Source: Eggerthellaceae bacterium (GTDB taxonomy: Bacteria > Actinomycetota > Coriobacteriia > Coriobacteriales > Eggerthellaceae). Taken from it: 64,000 bases of DNA. The notes under the pieces were generated by a model. The model worked only from the letters and a program-made list of their open reading frames with translations. It was not told the origin of the DNA and made no database searches. The position numbers and the translations under genes are program-made. Position 1 is the first letter of the stretch; each line of letters begins with the position of its first letter. The DNA is taken from the NCBI GenBank assembly GCA_910575165.1, contig CAJTDS010000007.1, positions 55,688 to 119,687 on the forward strand, read 5' to 3'. Shown here in pieces: positions 1 to 8,357 of the stretch.

Positions 1-1
1 C

Positions 2-613
2 TACCTGGCGCATCAGCAGGACGTGTGCGGGGTTTCGGTGGTGACCGGCACCGAGGTGACCGCCGAGACCGTGAAGACCGAATCGCCCGACGTGGTGCTG
101 GTGGCCACGGGAGGCAAACGCGAGACGAAGCTTTCGGGCGCGGGCCCGGTGAAGGTGGCCGGTATCGCCGACGTGGCCGGCGCCGACCTGGGCCAGCGCG
201 TGGTCATCTGCGGCGCCGGGCTGCAGGCGGTGGACATCGCGCTGTACCTCTTGGCCCAGGGCAAGAAGGTGCAGCTGGTGCACGACCAGCCCAAGGAGCT
301 CATCGACAAGGAGCAGTCCATGTGGGTGCGCGCCTTCGTCATCCCGCACCTGTACGCCCAAGGCGTCAAGATCTGGAACAACGCCCAGGTAGGCAAGGTG
401 ACCGACGAGGGGCTTTCCATCACCATCGCCACCGGCGAGCAGAAGGTGCTCGCCTGCGACACCGTGCTGGAATGCTACGACATGGTGCCGAACACCGAGC
501 TGGCCGATGCCATCGGCTCTGCGGCCGAGGTGAAGTGCATCGGCGACTGCGAGGCCCCCTGCGACATCGCCATGGCCATCAAGGCCGGCCACTTGGCGGC
601 GAGGGCCATCTAG
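2..613 (+). CDS. NADH:flavin oxidoreductase / enoate reductase family, C-terminal part (partial)
   Basis: The frame is open from the window edge, so only the last 203 residues are present. They form a pyridine-nucleotide-disulfide oxidoreductase fold: a dinucleotide-binding glycine motif (ICGAGLQAVDIALYL) near residue 70 of the fragment and a C-terminal FAD contact region (CIGDCEAPCDIAMAIKAGH). This matches the C-terminal half of 2,4-dienoyl-CoA reductase or 2-enoate reductase type flavoenzymes, which have an N-terminal old-yellow-enzyme barrel that here lies off the window. Such enzymes reduce activated C=C bonds with electrons passed from NAD(P)H through FAD, FMN and an Fe-S cluster. The substrate cannot be inferred. 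An intrinsic terminator follows the stop. Confidence 0.8.
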   Translation, partial: YLAHQQDVCGVSVVTGTEVTAETVKTESPDVVLVATGGKRETKLSGAGPVKVAGIADVAGADLGQRVVICGAGLQAVDIALYLLAQGKKVQLVHDQPKELIDKEQSMWVRAFVIPHLYAQGVKIWNNAQVGKVTDEGLSITIATGEQKVLACDTVLECYDMVPNTELADAIGSAAEVKCIGDCEAPCDIAMAIKAGHLAARAI

Positions 614-640
614 CCGAGCGTTTCTCCAGGCAGGCTCCGT

Positions 641-688
641 AAAGCAGGCCGCTCCGGCGTCGCAAGGCGCACGGGGCGGCCTGCTTTT
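641..688 (+). terminator. Intrinsic terminator after flavin oxidoreductase
   Basis: GCAGGCCGC (644-652) pairs perfectly with GCGGCCTGC (676-684), and TTTT follows. It lies about 30 bases after the stop codon of the partial flavoenzyme. The remaining stretch to 901 shows no open frame or RNA family I can recognise. Confidence 0.85.
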
Positions 689-901
689 CCATTGTTGAGG
701 GGACAGCATTTCGATGGAGGGGCCGTGAACGTGATGCGTAGGGTTTCGGTAGGTAATCGGGAGGGAAGGTGGTTTATCCGGCGCCATTCGGTGAAAACGG
801 CCCCTGTACGTAACGTCTCCATAACAGCTCGGTAGCATCGCGGTTGCTTTTGCTCGTTTGCCAGTGAAAGACAACCGCTTACCGATTGCGAGGAGGCCGC
901 T

Positions 902-1648
902 TTGCAGACCAACGAACTTCGGCACCGTCGATTGCGTTCTGGGCTTATCGCCCTTGCGCTTGCCCTGTCCGCCCTGATCTTTCTGATCGCATCGCCCCGG
1001 ATGGCCTTTGCAGCCGATGAAGAGTCGGGCGCGGCGGTGCCGGGAGCCAACGGGTCCTACGGCACTTCGAGCCTTTTCGCCGACGAAGGGGCCCACGAGG
1101 CCGCCAGGGAGCATCGCCGCTCCAGCGCCAGCGGCAACGCGCAGCTGCTGGGCGCCATCCTGGGCGAGATCGCCAAGAGCTCCGATACCGTCTACGAGCA
1201 GCAGGCCGAGGCCGCCCAGGAGCAGCGCGAGCAGCAGCGGCTGGAGGAGGAGGCGCGAGTTGCAGCCGAGGAGGCTGCGCGCGAGGAGAACGTGCGCGCC
1301 TCGGTGGCCGACATTGCCCTGGGGCTCCTGGGCGTTCCCTACGTGAGCGGCGGCACCACCCCGGCAGGCTTCGATTGCTCGGGGCTGGTGCGCTACTGCG
1401 TGTTGCAGGCGTGCGGCTGGGAGCTGCCCCGCACCGCCGCCGGTCAGTCCGCCATGGGCCACAGCGTCTCGTTCTCAGAGCTGCAGCCGGGCGATTTGCT
1501 GTTCTGGGGCGGCGCCGGCGGGGCGTGGCATGTGGCCATCTCCCTGGGCGGCGACTCCTACGTCCATGCGCCGGCGCCCGGCCAGTCGGTGAGCGTGGGC
1601 ACCTTCCAGTATTTCACGCCCAGCTTCGCCCGCCGGTTGAGCTTCTAG
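902..1648 (+). CDS. Secreted NlpC/P60 cell-wall peptidase
   Basis: This 248-residue protein starts at TTG with AGGAGG five bases upstream. A basic N-terminus and hydrophobic segment (about residues 14-30) ending in AFA-AD form a signal peptide. Residues about 95-130 are a Gln/Glu/Ala-rich likely coiled coil. The C-terminal NlpC/P60 domain carries the catalytic cysteine in DCSGLV (Cys159), a histidine in WHVAI (His210) and a third polar residue in YVHAP (His222). Family members cut peptidoglycan stem peptides, usually D-Glu to diamino acid bonds. The gene stands alone between a terminator and the convergent pta gene. A role in wall remodelling is well supported; the exact bond cut is not. Confidence 0.9.
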   Translation: MQTNELRHRRLRSGLIALALALSALIFLIASPRMAFAADEESGAAVPGANGSYGTSSLFADEGAHEAAREHRRSSASGNAQLLGAILGEIAKSSDTVYEQQAEAAQEQREQQRLEEEARVAAEEAAREENVRASVADIALGLLGVPYVSGGTTPAGFDCSGLVRYCVLQACGWELPRTAAGQSAMGHSVSFSELQPGDLLFWGGAGGAWHVAISLGGDSYVHAPAPGQSVSVGTFQYFTPSFARRLSF

Positions 1649-1671
1649 GGATTCGCTAGAAGCTGCGCTGA

Positions 1672-2682
1672 CTAGCTCCCGTCAGCCGAGCGCTTCTTGT
1701 TCTGTGCCTGCACGGCCGTGATGGCCGCCACGCCGTAGATGTCGTCGGCCGAGCAGCCGCGGGACAGATCGTTTACCGGCGAGGCGATGCCCTGGGTGAT
1801 GGGGCCGTAGGCTTCGGCCTTGGCCAGGCGCTGCACCAGCTTGTACCCGATGTTGCCCGCGTCCAGGTCGGGGAAGACGAGCACGTTGGCCTTGCCGGCG
1901 ACGGGGGAGCCGGGCGCCTTCGACGCGCCCACTTCGGGGATGATGGCTGCGTCGAGCTGTAGCTCTCCGTCCAGAAGCACGCCCGGAGCCAGCTCGCGGG
2001 CCAGCGCCGTGGCCTCCACCACCTTGTTGGCGTCGTCGTTTCTCGCCGAGCCGAAGGTGGAATGGGCGAGCATCGCCACTCGCGGCTCGGTGCCGATGAG
2101 CGCCTTCCAGGATCGGGCGGACATGGCGGCGATATGGGCGAGCTTCTCGGCGTCGGGCTGCACCTCCAGGCCGCAGTCGCTGAACAGGAAGGTGCCGCTC
2201 TCCCCCAGATCGCAGTCGGGCACCACCATGATGAAGAACGAGCTCACCAGCTTGACGCCAGGTGCGGTCTTGAGGATCTGCAGGCTGGGGCGCAGCACGT
2301 CCCCGGTAGAGTGGCAGGCGCCGGCCACCATGCCGTCGGCCAGGCCGTCCTTCACCAGCATGACCCCGAAGTAAAGCGGGTCGGCCACGGTCTCGTAGGC
2401 CTTCTCGGCCGTCATGCCCTTGGCCCGGCGCAGCTCGAAGAGTTCCTCGGCGAAGCGCTCGCGAAGCTCGGAGGTTGCCGGGTCCATAAGCCTCGCGCCC
2501 GCAAGGTTTCGGGAGCTTGCCGTCATGGCGTCGACATCTCCCAGGACGATCAGGTCGGCAATCCCGTCGGCCAGTATCCGCTCCGCCGCCTGCAGGGTCC
2601 GGGGGTCGTCGCCCTCTGCGAGCACGATGGTCTGCCTGTCGGCTTTGGCGAGGTCTATCATGGAGTTGAGGAAGCTGCCCAC
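1672..2682 (-). CDS. pta: Phosphate acetyltransferase
   Basis: Pta exchanges acetyl-CoA and phosphate for acetyl phosphate and CoA, the step before acetate kinase in acetate formation. The protein is about 336 residues, the usual length of the short Pta form without the N-terminal DRTGG domain. Typical features are LAEGDDPRTLQAAERI near the start, GACHSTGDVLRP, and the C-terminal NVLVFPDLDAGNIGYKLVQR segment. I chose the GTG at 2682 because GAAAGGA (2691-2697) sits eight bases upstream; a longer frame from 2709 lacks such a site. No ackA is adjacent, which is unusual because the two are often paired. It converges on the NlpC/P60 gene. Confidence 0.92.
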   Translation of the reverse strand: MGSFLNSMIDLAKADRQTIVLAEGDDPRTLQAAERILADGIADLIVLGDVDAMTASSRNLAGARLMDPATSELRERFAEELFELRRAKGMTAEKAYETVADPLYFGVMLVKDGLADGMVAGACHSTGDVLRPSLQILKTAPGVKLVSSFFIMVVPDCDLGESGTFLFSDCGLEVQPDAEKLAHIAAMSARSWKALIGTEPRVAMLAHSTFGSARNDDANKVVEATALARELAPGVLLDGELQLDAAIIPEVGASKAPGSPVAGKANVLVFPDLDAGNIGYKLVQRLAKAEAYGPITQGIASPVNDLSRGCSADDIYGVAAITAVQAQNKKRSADGS

Positions 2683-2954
2683 GGTCGGTCTCCTTTCGTT
2701 CTCCGGCAATGCCGTCGGAGCATGTCGTCACAATTCCTTCATAATAACCGAGGGAGGCCGCCTGGGGGCGGAGAAGTCCATAAACGGTCTGTGGTCTGGG
2801 ATGATGGGTGAAACCGAACAGGCGATCGCTTTGAATGCCATAAATATATGCTCTGCGCTTATATATATTTGAAACTCTGTTTTTTGCCATCGATTGTAGT
2901 TATGTCCTAGGGAATGGGCTGCCGAGGGGGCGCGGCGCGGGCATTTTCGATACC

Positions 2955-3839
2955 ATGAGCAGTCATGCAAAGGAGCGGACTGGAAAGGATGGGCTGCCGA
3001 TGGGCGAGGTGGAACCTGTTCGGGCGGCGGATGTGAGGGCTGTCAGGCCCGATGCGCTGACCCCTGCCGAGACGTTGGCGAAAGCCGAGGCACTTGGCGT
3101 TTCCAAGGCGGCCATGGCTTCGGGCCGCTGCTTTCTTTCTGCCATGCTGGCCGGTGCCTTCATTGCCTTCGGCGCCCTCTACTTCTGTATGGTGATGGCC
3201 GACGCTGACCTGCCCTTCGCCGCCCAGAGGATTTTGGGCGGCATCTGCTTCTGCCTGGGGCTTGTGCTCGTGCTCTGCTGCGGCGCCGAGCTGTTCACGG
3301 GAAACATCCTGCTCGTGTGCGCGAAGGCCTCCGGGAAGGTTCCCTGGTCGGGGGTGCTTCGCAATTGGGGTTTGGTGTGGCTCGGCAACCTGGCGGGGGC
3401 CTTGGTGGCCGTCGCGCTGGTGCAGTTTGCCCAGATAGGCCTCATGAACGGCGGCGAGGTGGGGCAGGCTATGGTGTCCGTGGCCGCCGGCAAGGTGGTG
3501 CTCGACCCGGTGCCCCTGTTCTTCAAGGCGGTGCTGTGCAACGTGTTCGTGTGCCTGGCGGTATGGATCGGCTTTGCCGCCCGCACGGTGACCGACAAGG
3601 TGATCGGCATCCTGCTGCCCATCTCCGCCTTCGTGGCCTGCGGGTTCGAGCACTGCGTAGCGAACATGTTCTTTCTGGTGAACGGCCTGGTGGCAAACGC
3701 TGCGGGCTTCGGAGCCCCGGGGGCTGTCGAGGTTGCGGGCATCGCGTACAACCTGGTGCTCTCCACGGCCGGCAACATCGTGGGAGGCGTTCTTGTGGGC
3801 CTTGCCTACTGGTGCGTCTACCGCGCCCGCCAGTCGTGA
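2955..3839 (+). CDS. Formate/nitrite transporter (FNT) family channel
   Basis: The protein resembles FocA/NirC channels: six hydrophobic segments and the conserved FNT signatures NWGLVWLGNLAGAL and a later region around GFEHCVANMFF, with NIVGG near the C-terminus. FNT proteins are pentameric channels for small monovalent acids such as formate, nitrite or lactate. The ATG at 2955 lacks a good ribosome site; an in-frame ATG at 3000, ten bases after GGAAAGGA, would give a more typical 279-residue protein and may be the true start. The gene is divergent from pta across 245 bases that include an AT-rich patch (about 2836-2893), a probable shared promoter region. Formate is the likeliest substrate in a fermenter, but this is inference. 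Confidence 0.85.
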   Translation: MSSHAKERTGKDGLPMGEVEPVRAADVRAVRPDALTPAETLAKAEALGVSKAAMASGRCFLSAMLAGAFIAFGALYFCMVMADADLPFAAQRILGGICFCLGLVLVLCCGAELFTGNILLVCAKASGKVPWSGVLRNWGLVWLGNLAGALVAVALVQFAQIGLMNGGEVGQAMVSVAAGKVVLDPVPLFFKAVLCNVFVCLAVWIGFAARTVTDKVIGILLPISAFVACGFEHCVANMFFLVNGLVANAAGFGAPGAVEVAGIAYNLVLSTAGNIVGGVLVGLAYWCVYRARQS

Positions 3840-3956
3840 GGTTGCGTCGGATAGGTGGAGGGGCGGCCGAGACCGCCGCTCTTCAGATAGAATTTGTACG
3901 TTTGTGTTTGATTGCCGGCGCGGCAGAAAGCCGGCGGCGTGATGGGAAGGTTGTCG

Positions 3957-6890
3957 GTGGCTGACCGTATGGGCTCCTTCTTAGCGAGATGTGCTGGAAG
4001 GCTGACTGCATCTACGAGATCGTGCGTTCTTGCCTACACGGCGGTTTTCCTCGCTGCTCTCCTGGTGACGCTGTTTCCCTTGGTCGTTAATGGAAAAAGT
4101 CTTTTGTGGTATATGGATGCCACGGTGCAGGAGTATGCCTACTACGCCTACTTCGGGCATTGGGTGCGCGATGCGCTCTACCAGATTTTCGTCGCCCATG
4201 GTCCGGTGTCGACATGGTCTCCGTTCTGGGGATACGGTGATGACCTTTATACCAGCTATCTGCCATACCTCCTCAGCCCCTTCTCCTTGACGGCGATTCT
4301 GTTTTCCGCCGAGAACGCCGAGGCCGCTTACAACGCGGTGATTGTCTTACGGCTGTACGCAGCGGGGCTTGCGTTCATCCTCTATGCGCGTTTGCGCAAC
4401 ATAGGACGGCCAGAGTGCTTGCTCGGAGCGGTGTGCTACGTCTTCGCGGGGACGTCCGTGGTCATGTTCCTGCACCCCTCGTTCCTCGACAACCTCGTTA
4501 TTTTTCCGTTGCTGCTGTCTGGCGTGGAGCTCTTGCTCGCCGGGCGAAACCCGCTGCTGTTCGTCTACGCCTTGTGCCTCGCGTGCCGCTCCCCTCAGTC
4601 CGCCCTTCCATTCTGCGTGTTCTTGCTGGTATACATTGTCTACCGGACTGTCTTCGCCCCCGACTCCCTGCCGCGAGAAGATCGTGCGCGCGCGGTGAGG
4701 CGACTTGTCGGTTATGCAGCGCTTTCGATGGGGTTACAGATGGTCTTTCTGGCGCCCCTGCTTCTGGATACCATGCTGGGGATGGATCGGCTGCAGGTAG
4801 AGCGGGATGTTCCGCTTGCCTATTCGGGACAAACCTACATCTCTCTTTATCTGGGCCTGGTGGGCAGGGAAGTGCTGAACGCGGATGGCTACTGGGGGTT
4901 CGGCCCCCTGTTCCTGTGCGCCTTGGTGCTTCTGTGCCTTCGTTGGCGCGAGCACAAGGCCCTGACCCTGCTCGTTGCCGTTGTGGTCCTACTTGTAGGG
5001 GTGCCCTTCTTCTCCAGCGCGCTTAATGCGTTTCAGTATCCCAACGTTCGCTGGTTCTGGATGCCTGCGTTCGTCGGCGCGTGGGCAACCATGCGCATGC
5101 TCGGCTGCTTCGGGGGCCTGAGAGCCTCGGAGGCGAAGGTGCTGGTGACGGTTTGCGCGCTGTACGGAATCGTCGCTCTTCTGCTGCCGGGAGGGGAGGC
5201 TACGGCGTCGTTCTGGATAGCCTACGGCTGCTCCCTTGTCGTCGTGGGCGCTCTCGTCGCTTCGACTGCGCGCCTGATCGATGCCACGCGCACCTTCGCG
5301 CTGCTTGTCGCGGTGGCCGCCTTCGGAGGCGCTGTTAATCTGGCTACCTATGTTTCCCCTGCCTACGATGGCAATATCTCCGGTCTCAACGATGCGGGCG
5401 GCGCCTATGCGGATATGGCCTACGGCTCGACCGCCGCTCTGGATAGGCTCAACGAGGACTATCACGGGCTGCAGCTCGAGGAGGGCGATCTGTGGCGCTA
5501 CGATGATGCGGTCGATCACGCGAACAACGCCAATCTGTTCAACGAGCGCTTGGGCATCGACTTCTACTCCTCTCTCTACAGCAACGACGTCGACCAGTTC
5601 CATAGCGACCTGGCGTTGAACAATCCGTCAGCTGTGTACTATCTCGGCTTGAACGGGCGCAGCTCGTTGGAGGCGCTGCTCGGCGTGCGCTATTTCATCG
5701 CTCCGCGCGACGACGAGGGGACCATCGTGCCCTTTCAGTTCGACGAGGTCTCCTATCGCTACTTTAACTGGGACGTTCTGACCACTCGCCAAAGTTTGGC
5801 TCTCGCTTTCGTCCAGAACGGGATGCTGACCCGCTCCCAGTGGGATTCCCTGTCGCCTATCGAGCGTCAATCCTGCCTGATGGGGTCCGTCGTTGTCGAA
5901 GATGCCGACTTGCCCGTCCTCGCGCAGTCCGGGCTGGCCCCTGTATCCCTCGACCCCGTCGGCGCTATGGCGTCGCTAGGCGCTCCGGACGAGGTTCCCT
6001 ACGAGGTGACGAGCGCGGTCGACGTGCCCACGCCCGAGGACGCAGAGCGGGCGGCCCGGACTGGCAAGGAGCTGGACTATCCCCAGAAGCTCGCCGCGGG
6101 CGAGGCGTCCGGTTACGTTGTCCGCGCCGAGGATGGCCAGGGCTTTGTGGTGCGCAGCGGGTCGAGCAGAGTGCACCTCGACTTCGACGCGCCGGCAAAC
6201 AGCGAGGTCTACGTCGTCTTCGAGAACCTTCGCTTCACTCCTTTCAGCAGACTTGACACCTACACCGACGAGGAATGGGAGAATGCTTCGGCCCTTGTGC
6301 GCGGCAGCGTGCTGTGGGATTCCGCTACCTCCGAGACGACGCAACGCGCTTCCGTGTGGGCCCGTGGCATCGACAGGAGCGCCTGGTCGCAGGGGCAGGT
6401 TTACACGACCGACTACTTCATGTACGCCGGGCATCACGACTTCGCGCTCAACCTTGGCGTTTCCGAGGAGCCGTTGACCGGCGCGGTGCTGGAGTTCTCC
6501 GCGGCCGGCGTCTACACGTACGACTCCATGACGGTGTGGGCCCAGCCCATGGACCGCTTCGATTCCGCCGTCGAGGAGCTGCAGCGCCAGCAGGCAAGCG
6601 ACCTGCACTACGGCAACGGGGTCATCTCCGGGAACATCGACATGGAGGAGGACGGCCTGCTCTTCCTGTCCGTTTCCTACAGCGATGGCTGGTCGTGCAC
6701 GGTTGACGGGCAGCCTGCCGACGTGCTGAAGGCCGATGTGGCGTTCATGGCCGTCCCCATGGCCGCCGGCGCCCATAGCTTCGAGCTGCGCTACACCACG
6801 CCCTACGCCTTCGAGGGGGCAATCGTGTCGGGCATCTCCCTTGCGGTGCTTGTCGTGCTCTTGATTCGCCGCAGGAGGCGCCCGCGATGA
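3957..6890 (+). CDS. YfhO-family large membrane protein
   Basis: About 977 residues. The N-terminal half holds roughly a dozen hydrophobic helices beginning with VLAYTAVFLAALLVTLF; a long soluble, Asp/Glu-rich region follows from about residue 480, and the protein ends with one helix (ISLAVLVVLLI) and a basic tail. This is the layout of YfhO, a GT-C-like family that in Firmicutes transfers sugar from a lipid carrier to surface polymers. The soluble part would be extracellular. I chose GTG 3957 because GGGAAGG ends six bases before it; the frame is open back to TTG 3912 and ATG 3942. The stop overlaps the flippase start (ATGA), so the two are co-translated. The exact glycan acceptor is unknown. 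Confidence 0.8.
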   Translation: MADRMGSFLARCAGRLTASTRSCVLAYTAVFLAALLVTLFPLVVNGKSLLWYMDATVQEYAYYAYFGHWVRDALYQIFVAHGPVSTWSPFWGYGDDLYTSYLPYLLSPFSLTAILFSAENAEAAYNAVIVLRLYAAGLAFILYARLRNIGRPECLLGAVCYVFAGTSVVMFLHPSFLDNLVIFPLLLSGVELLLAGRNPLLFVYALCLACRSPQSALPFCVFLLVYIVYRTVFAPDSLPREDRARAVRRLVGYAALSMGLQMVFLAPLLLDTMLGMDRLQVERDVPLAYSGQTYISLYLGLVGREVLNADGYWGFGPLFLCALVLLCLRWREHKALTLLVAVVVLLVGVPFFSSALNAFQYPNVRWFWMPAFVGAWATMRMLGCFGGLRASEAKVLVTVCALYGIVALLLPGGEATASFWIAYGCSLVVVGALVASTARLIDATRTFALLVAVAAFGGAVNLATYVSPAYDGNISGLNDAGGAYADMAYGSTAALDRLNEDYHGLQLEEGDLWRYDDAVDHANNANLFNERLGIDFYSSLYSNDVDQFHSDLALNNPSAVYYLGLNGRSSLEALLGVRYFIAPRDDEGTIVPFQFDEVSYRYFNWDVLTTRQSLALAFVQNGMLTRSQWDSLSPIERQSCLMGSVVVEDADLPVLAQSGLAPVSLDPVGAMASLGAPDEVPYEVTSAVDVPTPEDAERAARTGKELDYPQKLAAGEASGYVVRAEDGQGFVVRSGSSRVHLDFDAPANSEVYVVFENLRFTPFSRLDTYTDEEWENASALVRGSVLWDSATSETTQRASVWARGIDRSAWSQGQVYTTDYFMYAGHHDFALNLGVSEEPLTGAVLEFSAAGVYTYDSMTVWAQPMDRFDSAVEELQRQQASDLHYGNGVISGNIDMEEDGLLFLSVSYSDGWSCTVDGQPADVLKADVAFMAVPMAAGAHSFELRYTTPYAFEGAIVSGISLAVLVVLLIRRRRRPR

Positions 6891-8221
6891 GCGGCTCTTC
6901 GGTAGAACGCGCGCTAGCCTGCGAGGACGCGCTTCAGGGCCTCGATGCGCGCCAGGTCGCCAAGATAGAGCGCGCCTCCTACGTCTGGAACACGCTGGGA
7001 GGGCTCGTCAACGCCTTTCAGTCAGTGATCATGCTCATGGTGCTTATGCGCGTGAGCACGCCGGCGGTGGCCGGGGTGTTCACCATCGCCTACGCCAACG
7101 CGAACCTCTTCCTCAACCTGGGGAAGTACGGCATGCGCAGCTTCCAGGTGTCCGACGTGCGCCAAGCCTACACCTTCGGGGCCTATCTGCGCTCCCGCGT
7201 CATCACCACGGCGGCCATGGTGGCCGTCTCCTGCGCGTACCTGGCGTTCTCGGCCGTCACCTTGGACTATTCCGCCGACAAGGTGCTCGTCGTCCTCGTC
7301 ATGGGCCTGTTCAAGGCCGTCGATGCGGTTGAGGACGTGTACTTCGGCAATTTTCAGCAGGTGGGGCGCCTGGACGTGGCGGGTCGGCTCGTCACGGCAC
7401 GCGTTGCGTCCTCCATCGTCGTGTTCGGCGTCGGCGTCGTGTTGAGCGGCGATCTGCTGGCGCCCCTTGCGATCGCCACCGTCTACACGGCCCTGTTCCT
7501 GGTTGCCGCCTTGGCCTACGCCCGCCGGCGCTACGACCTGCCGCGGGGAGACCGCCGCATCGCTCCTGGCTCGGTGGTCGACCTGCTCAAGACCTGCTTC
7601 CCGCTGTTTTTGGCGGCCTTTCTGCTGTTCTACATCGGCAATGCGCCGAAGTACGCCATCGATGCCTGTCTCGGCGATGTCGAGCAGGCCTACTACGGGT
7701 TCATCGCCATGCCGGTGTTCATCGTTGGCCTGCTTGCGAGCTTCGTCTACAACCCCATCATCACGCCCATGTCCCGCTTCTGGGATGAAGGGCGCGCAGG
7801 CGAGTTCCTCCGCATGTTCCTCGTGCAGGTGGGGGTGGTGATTGCCATCACCGCTGTGTGCGACCTGGGAGCCTACCTCATAGGGCTTCCCGTTCTCGGG
7901 TGGCTGTACAACGCCGATCTGAGCCCGTACCTCGTCGAGCTCTTGGTGCTGGTCTCCGGCGGCGGCCTTTACGCTCTGACCACGCTCTTCACGCTGGGAA
8001 TCACCATCATGAGGAATCAGCGCCAGCTGGTATGGGGCTACGTGCTGGTGGCCATGGCGGCCATGGTCGTATCGAACCCCGTGGCGTCTCGGTGGGGCAT
8101 CGCCGGCGCTTCCTGGGAATATTTCGTCCTCATGGCGGCCCTGTCGCTATGCTTCGGCATCATCTTCGCCGTCGGGTTTGCCCGCGCCTCTCGTAAGCGG
8201 GGTCGGCATTGCAGCCGATAG
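6887..8221 (+). CDS. Polysaccharide flippase-like membrane protein (MOP/Wzx superfamily)
   Basis: This 444-residue protein has about twelve hydrophobic helices and the general look of Wzx/MurJ-type exporters (polysaccharide biosynthesis protein family), for example the early SYVWNTLGGLVNAFQSVIM segment and GKYGMRSFQVSDVRQAY. Such proteins flip lipid-linked sugars across the membrane. It overlaps the preceding YfhO-like gene by four bases. A flippase coupled to a possible lipid-sugar-using GT-C enzyme suggests the pair decorates a surface glycan or teichoic-like polymer. No sugar-activating genes are nearby, so the substrate is unknown. Confidence 0.8.
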   Translation: MSGSSVERALACEDALQGLDARQVAKIERASYVWNTLGGLVNAFQSVIMLMVLMRVSTPAVAGVFTIAYANANLFLNLGKYGMRSFQVSDVRQAYTFGAYLRSRVITTAAMVAVSCAYLAFSAVTLDYSADKVLVVLVMGLFKAVDAVEDVYFGNFQQVGRLDVAGRLVTARVASSIVVFGVGVVLSGDLLAPLAIATVYTALFLVAALAYARRRYDLPRGDRRIAPGSVVDLLKTCFPLFLAAFLLFYIGNAPKYAIDACLGDVEQAYYGFIAMPVFIVGLLASFVYNPIITPMSRFWDEGRAGEFLRMFLVQVGVVIAITAVCDLGAYLIGLPVLGWLYNADLSPYLVELLVLVSGGGLYALTTLFTLGITIMRNQRQLVWGYVLVAMAAMVVSNPVASRWGIAGASWEYFVLMAALSLCFGIIFAVGFARASRKRGRHCSR

Positions 8222-8357
8222 GCGATAGGGAAGCTGCCCGCTAATATATTCTTCGCGCTTATAGAACTCCTGTTCCCCGTTGTTCGGCGGTCTCATCGCT
8301 GCTAGCTTATGCCCTCCATCGAGGTGATGGGTAGCTTATTCAACGGGGGTGATCGCT

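Noticed and set aside
700..900. Possible c-di-AMP riboswitch before the NlpC/P60 gene
   Set aside because: Such switches precede similar genes in actinobacteria, but I could not find the conserved ydaO core segments.
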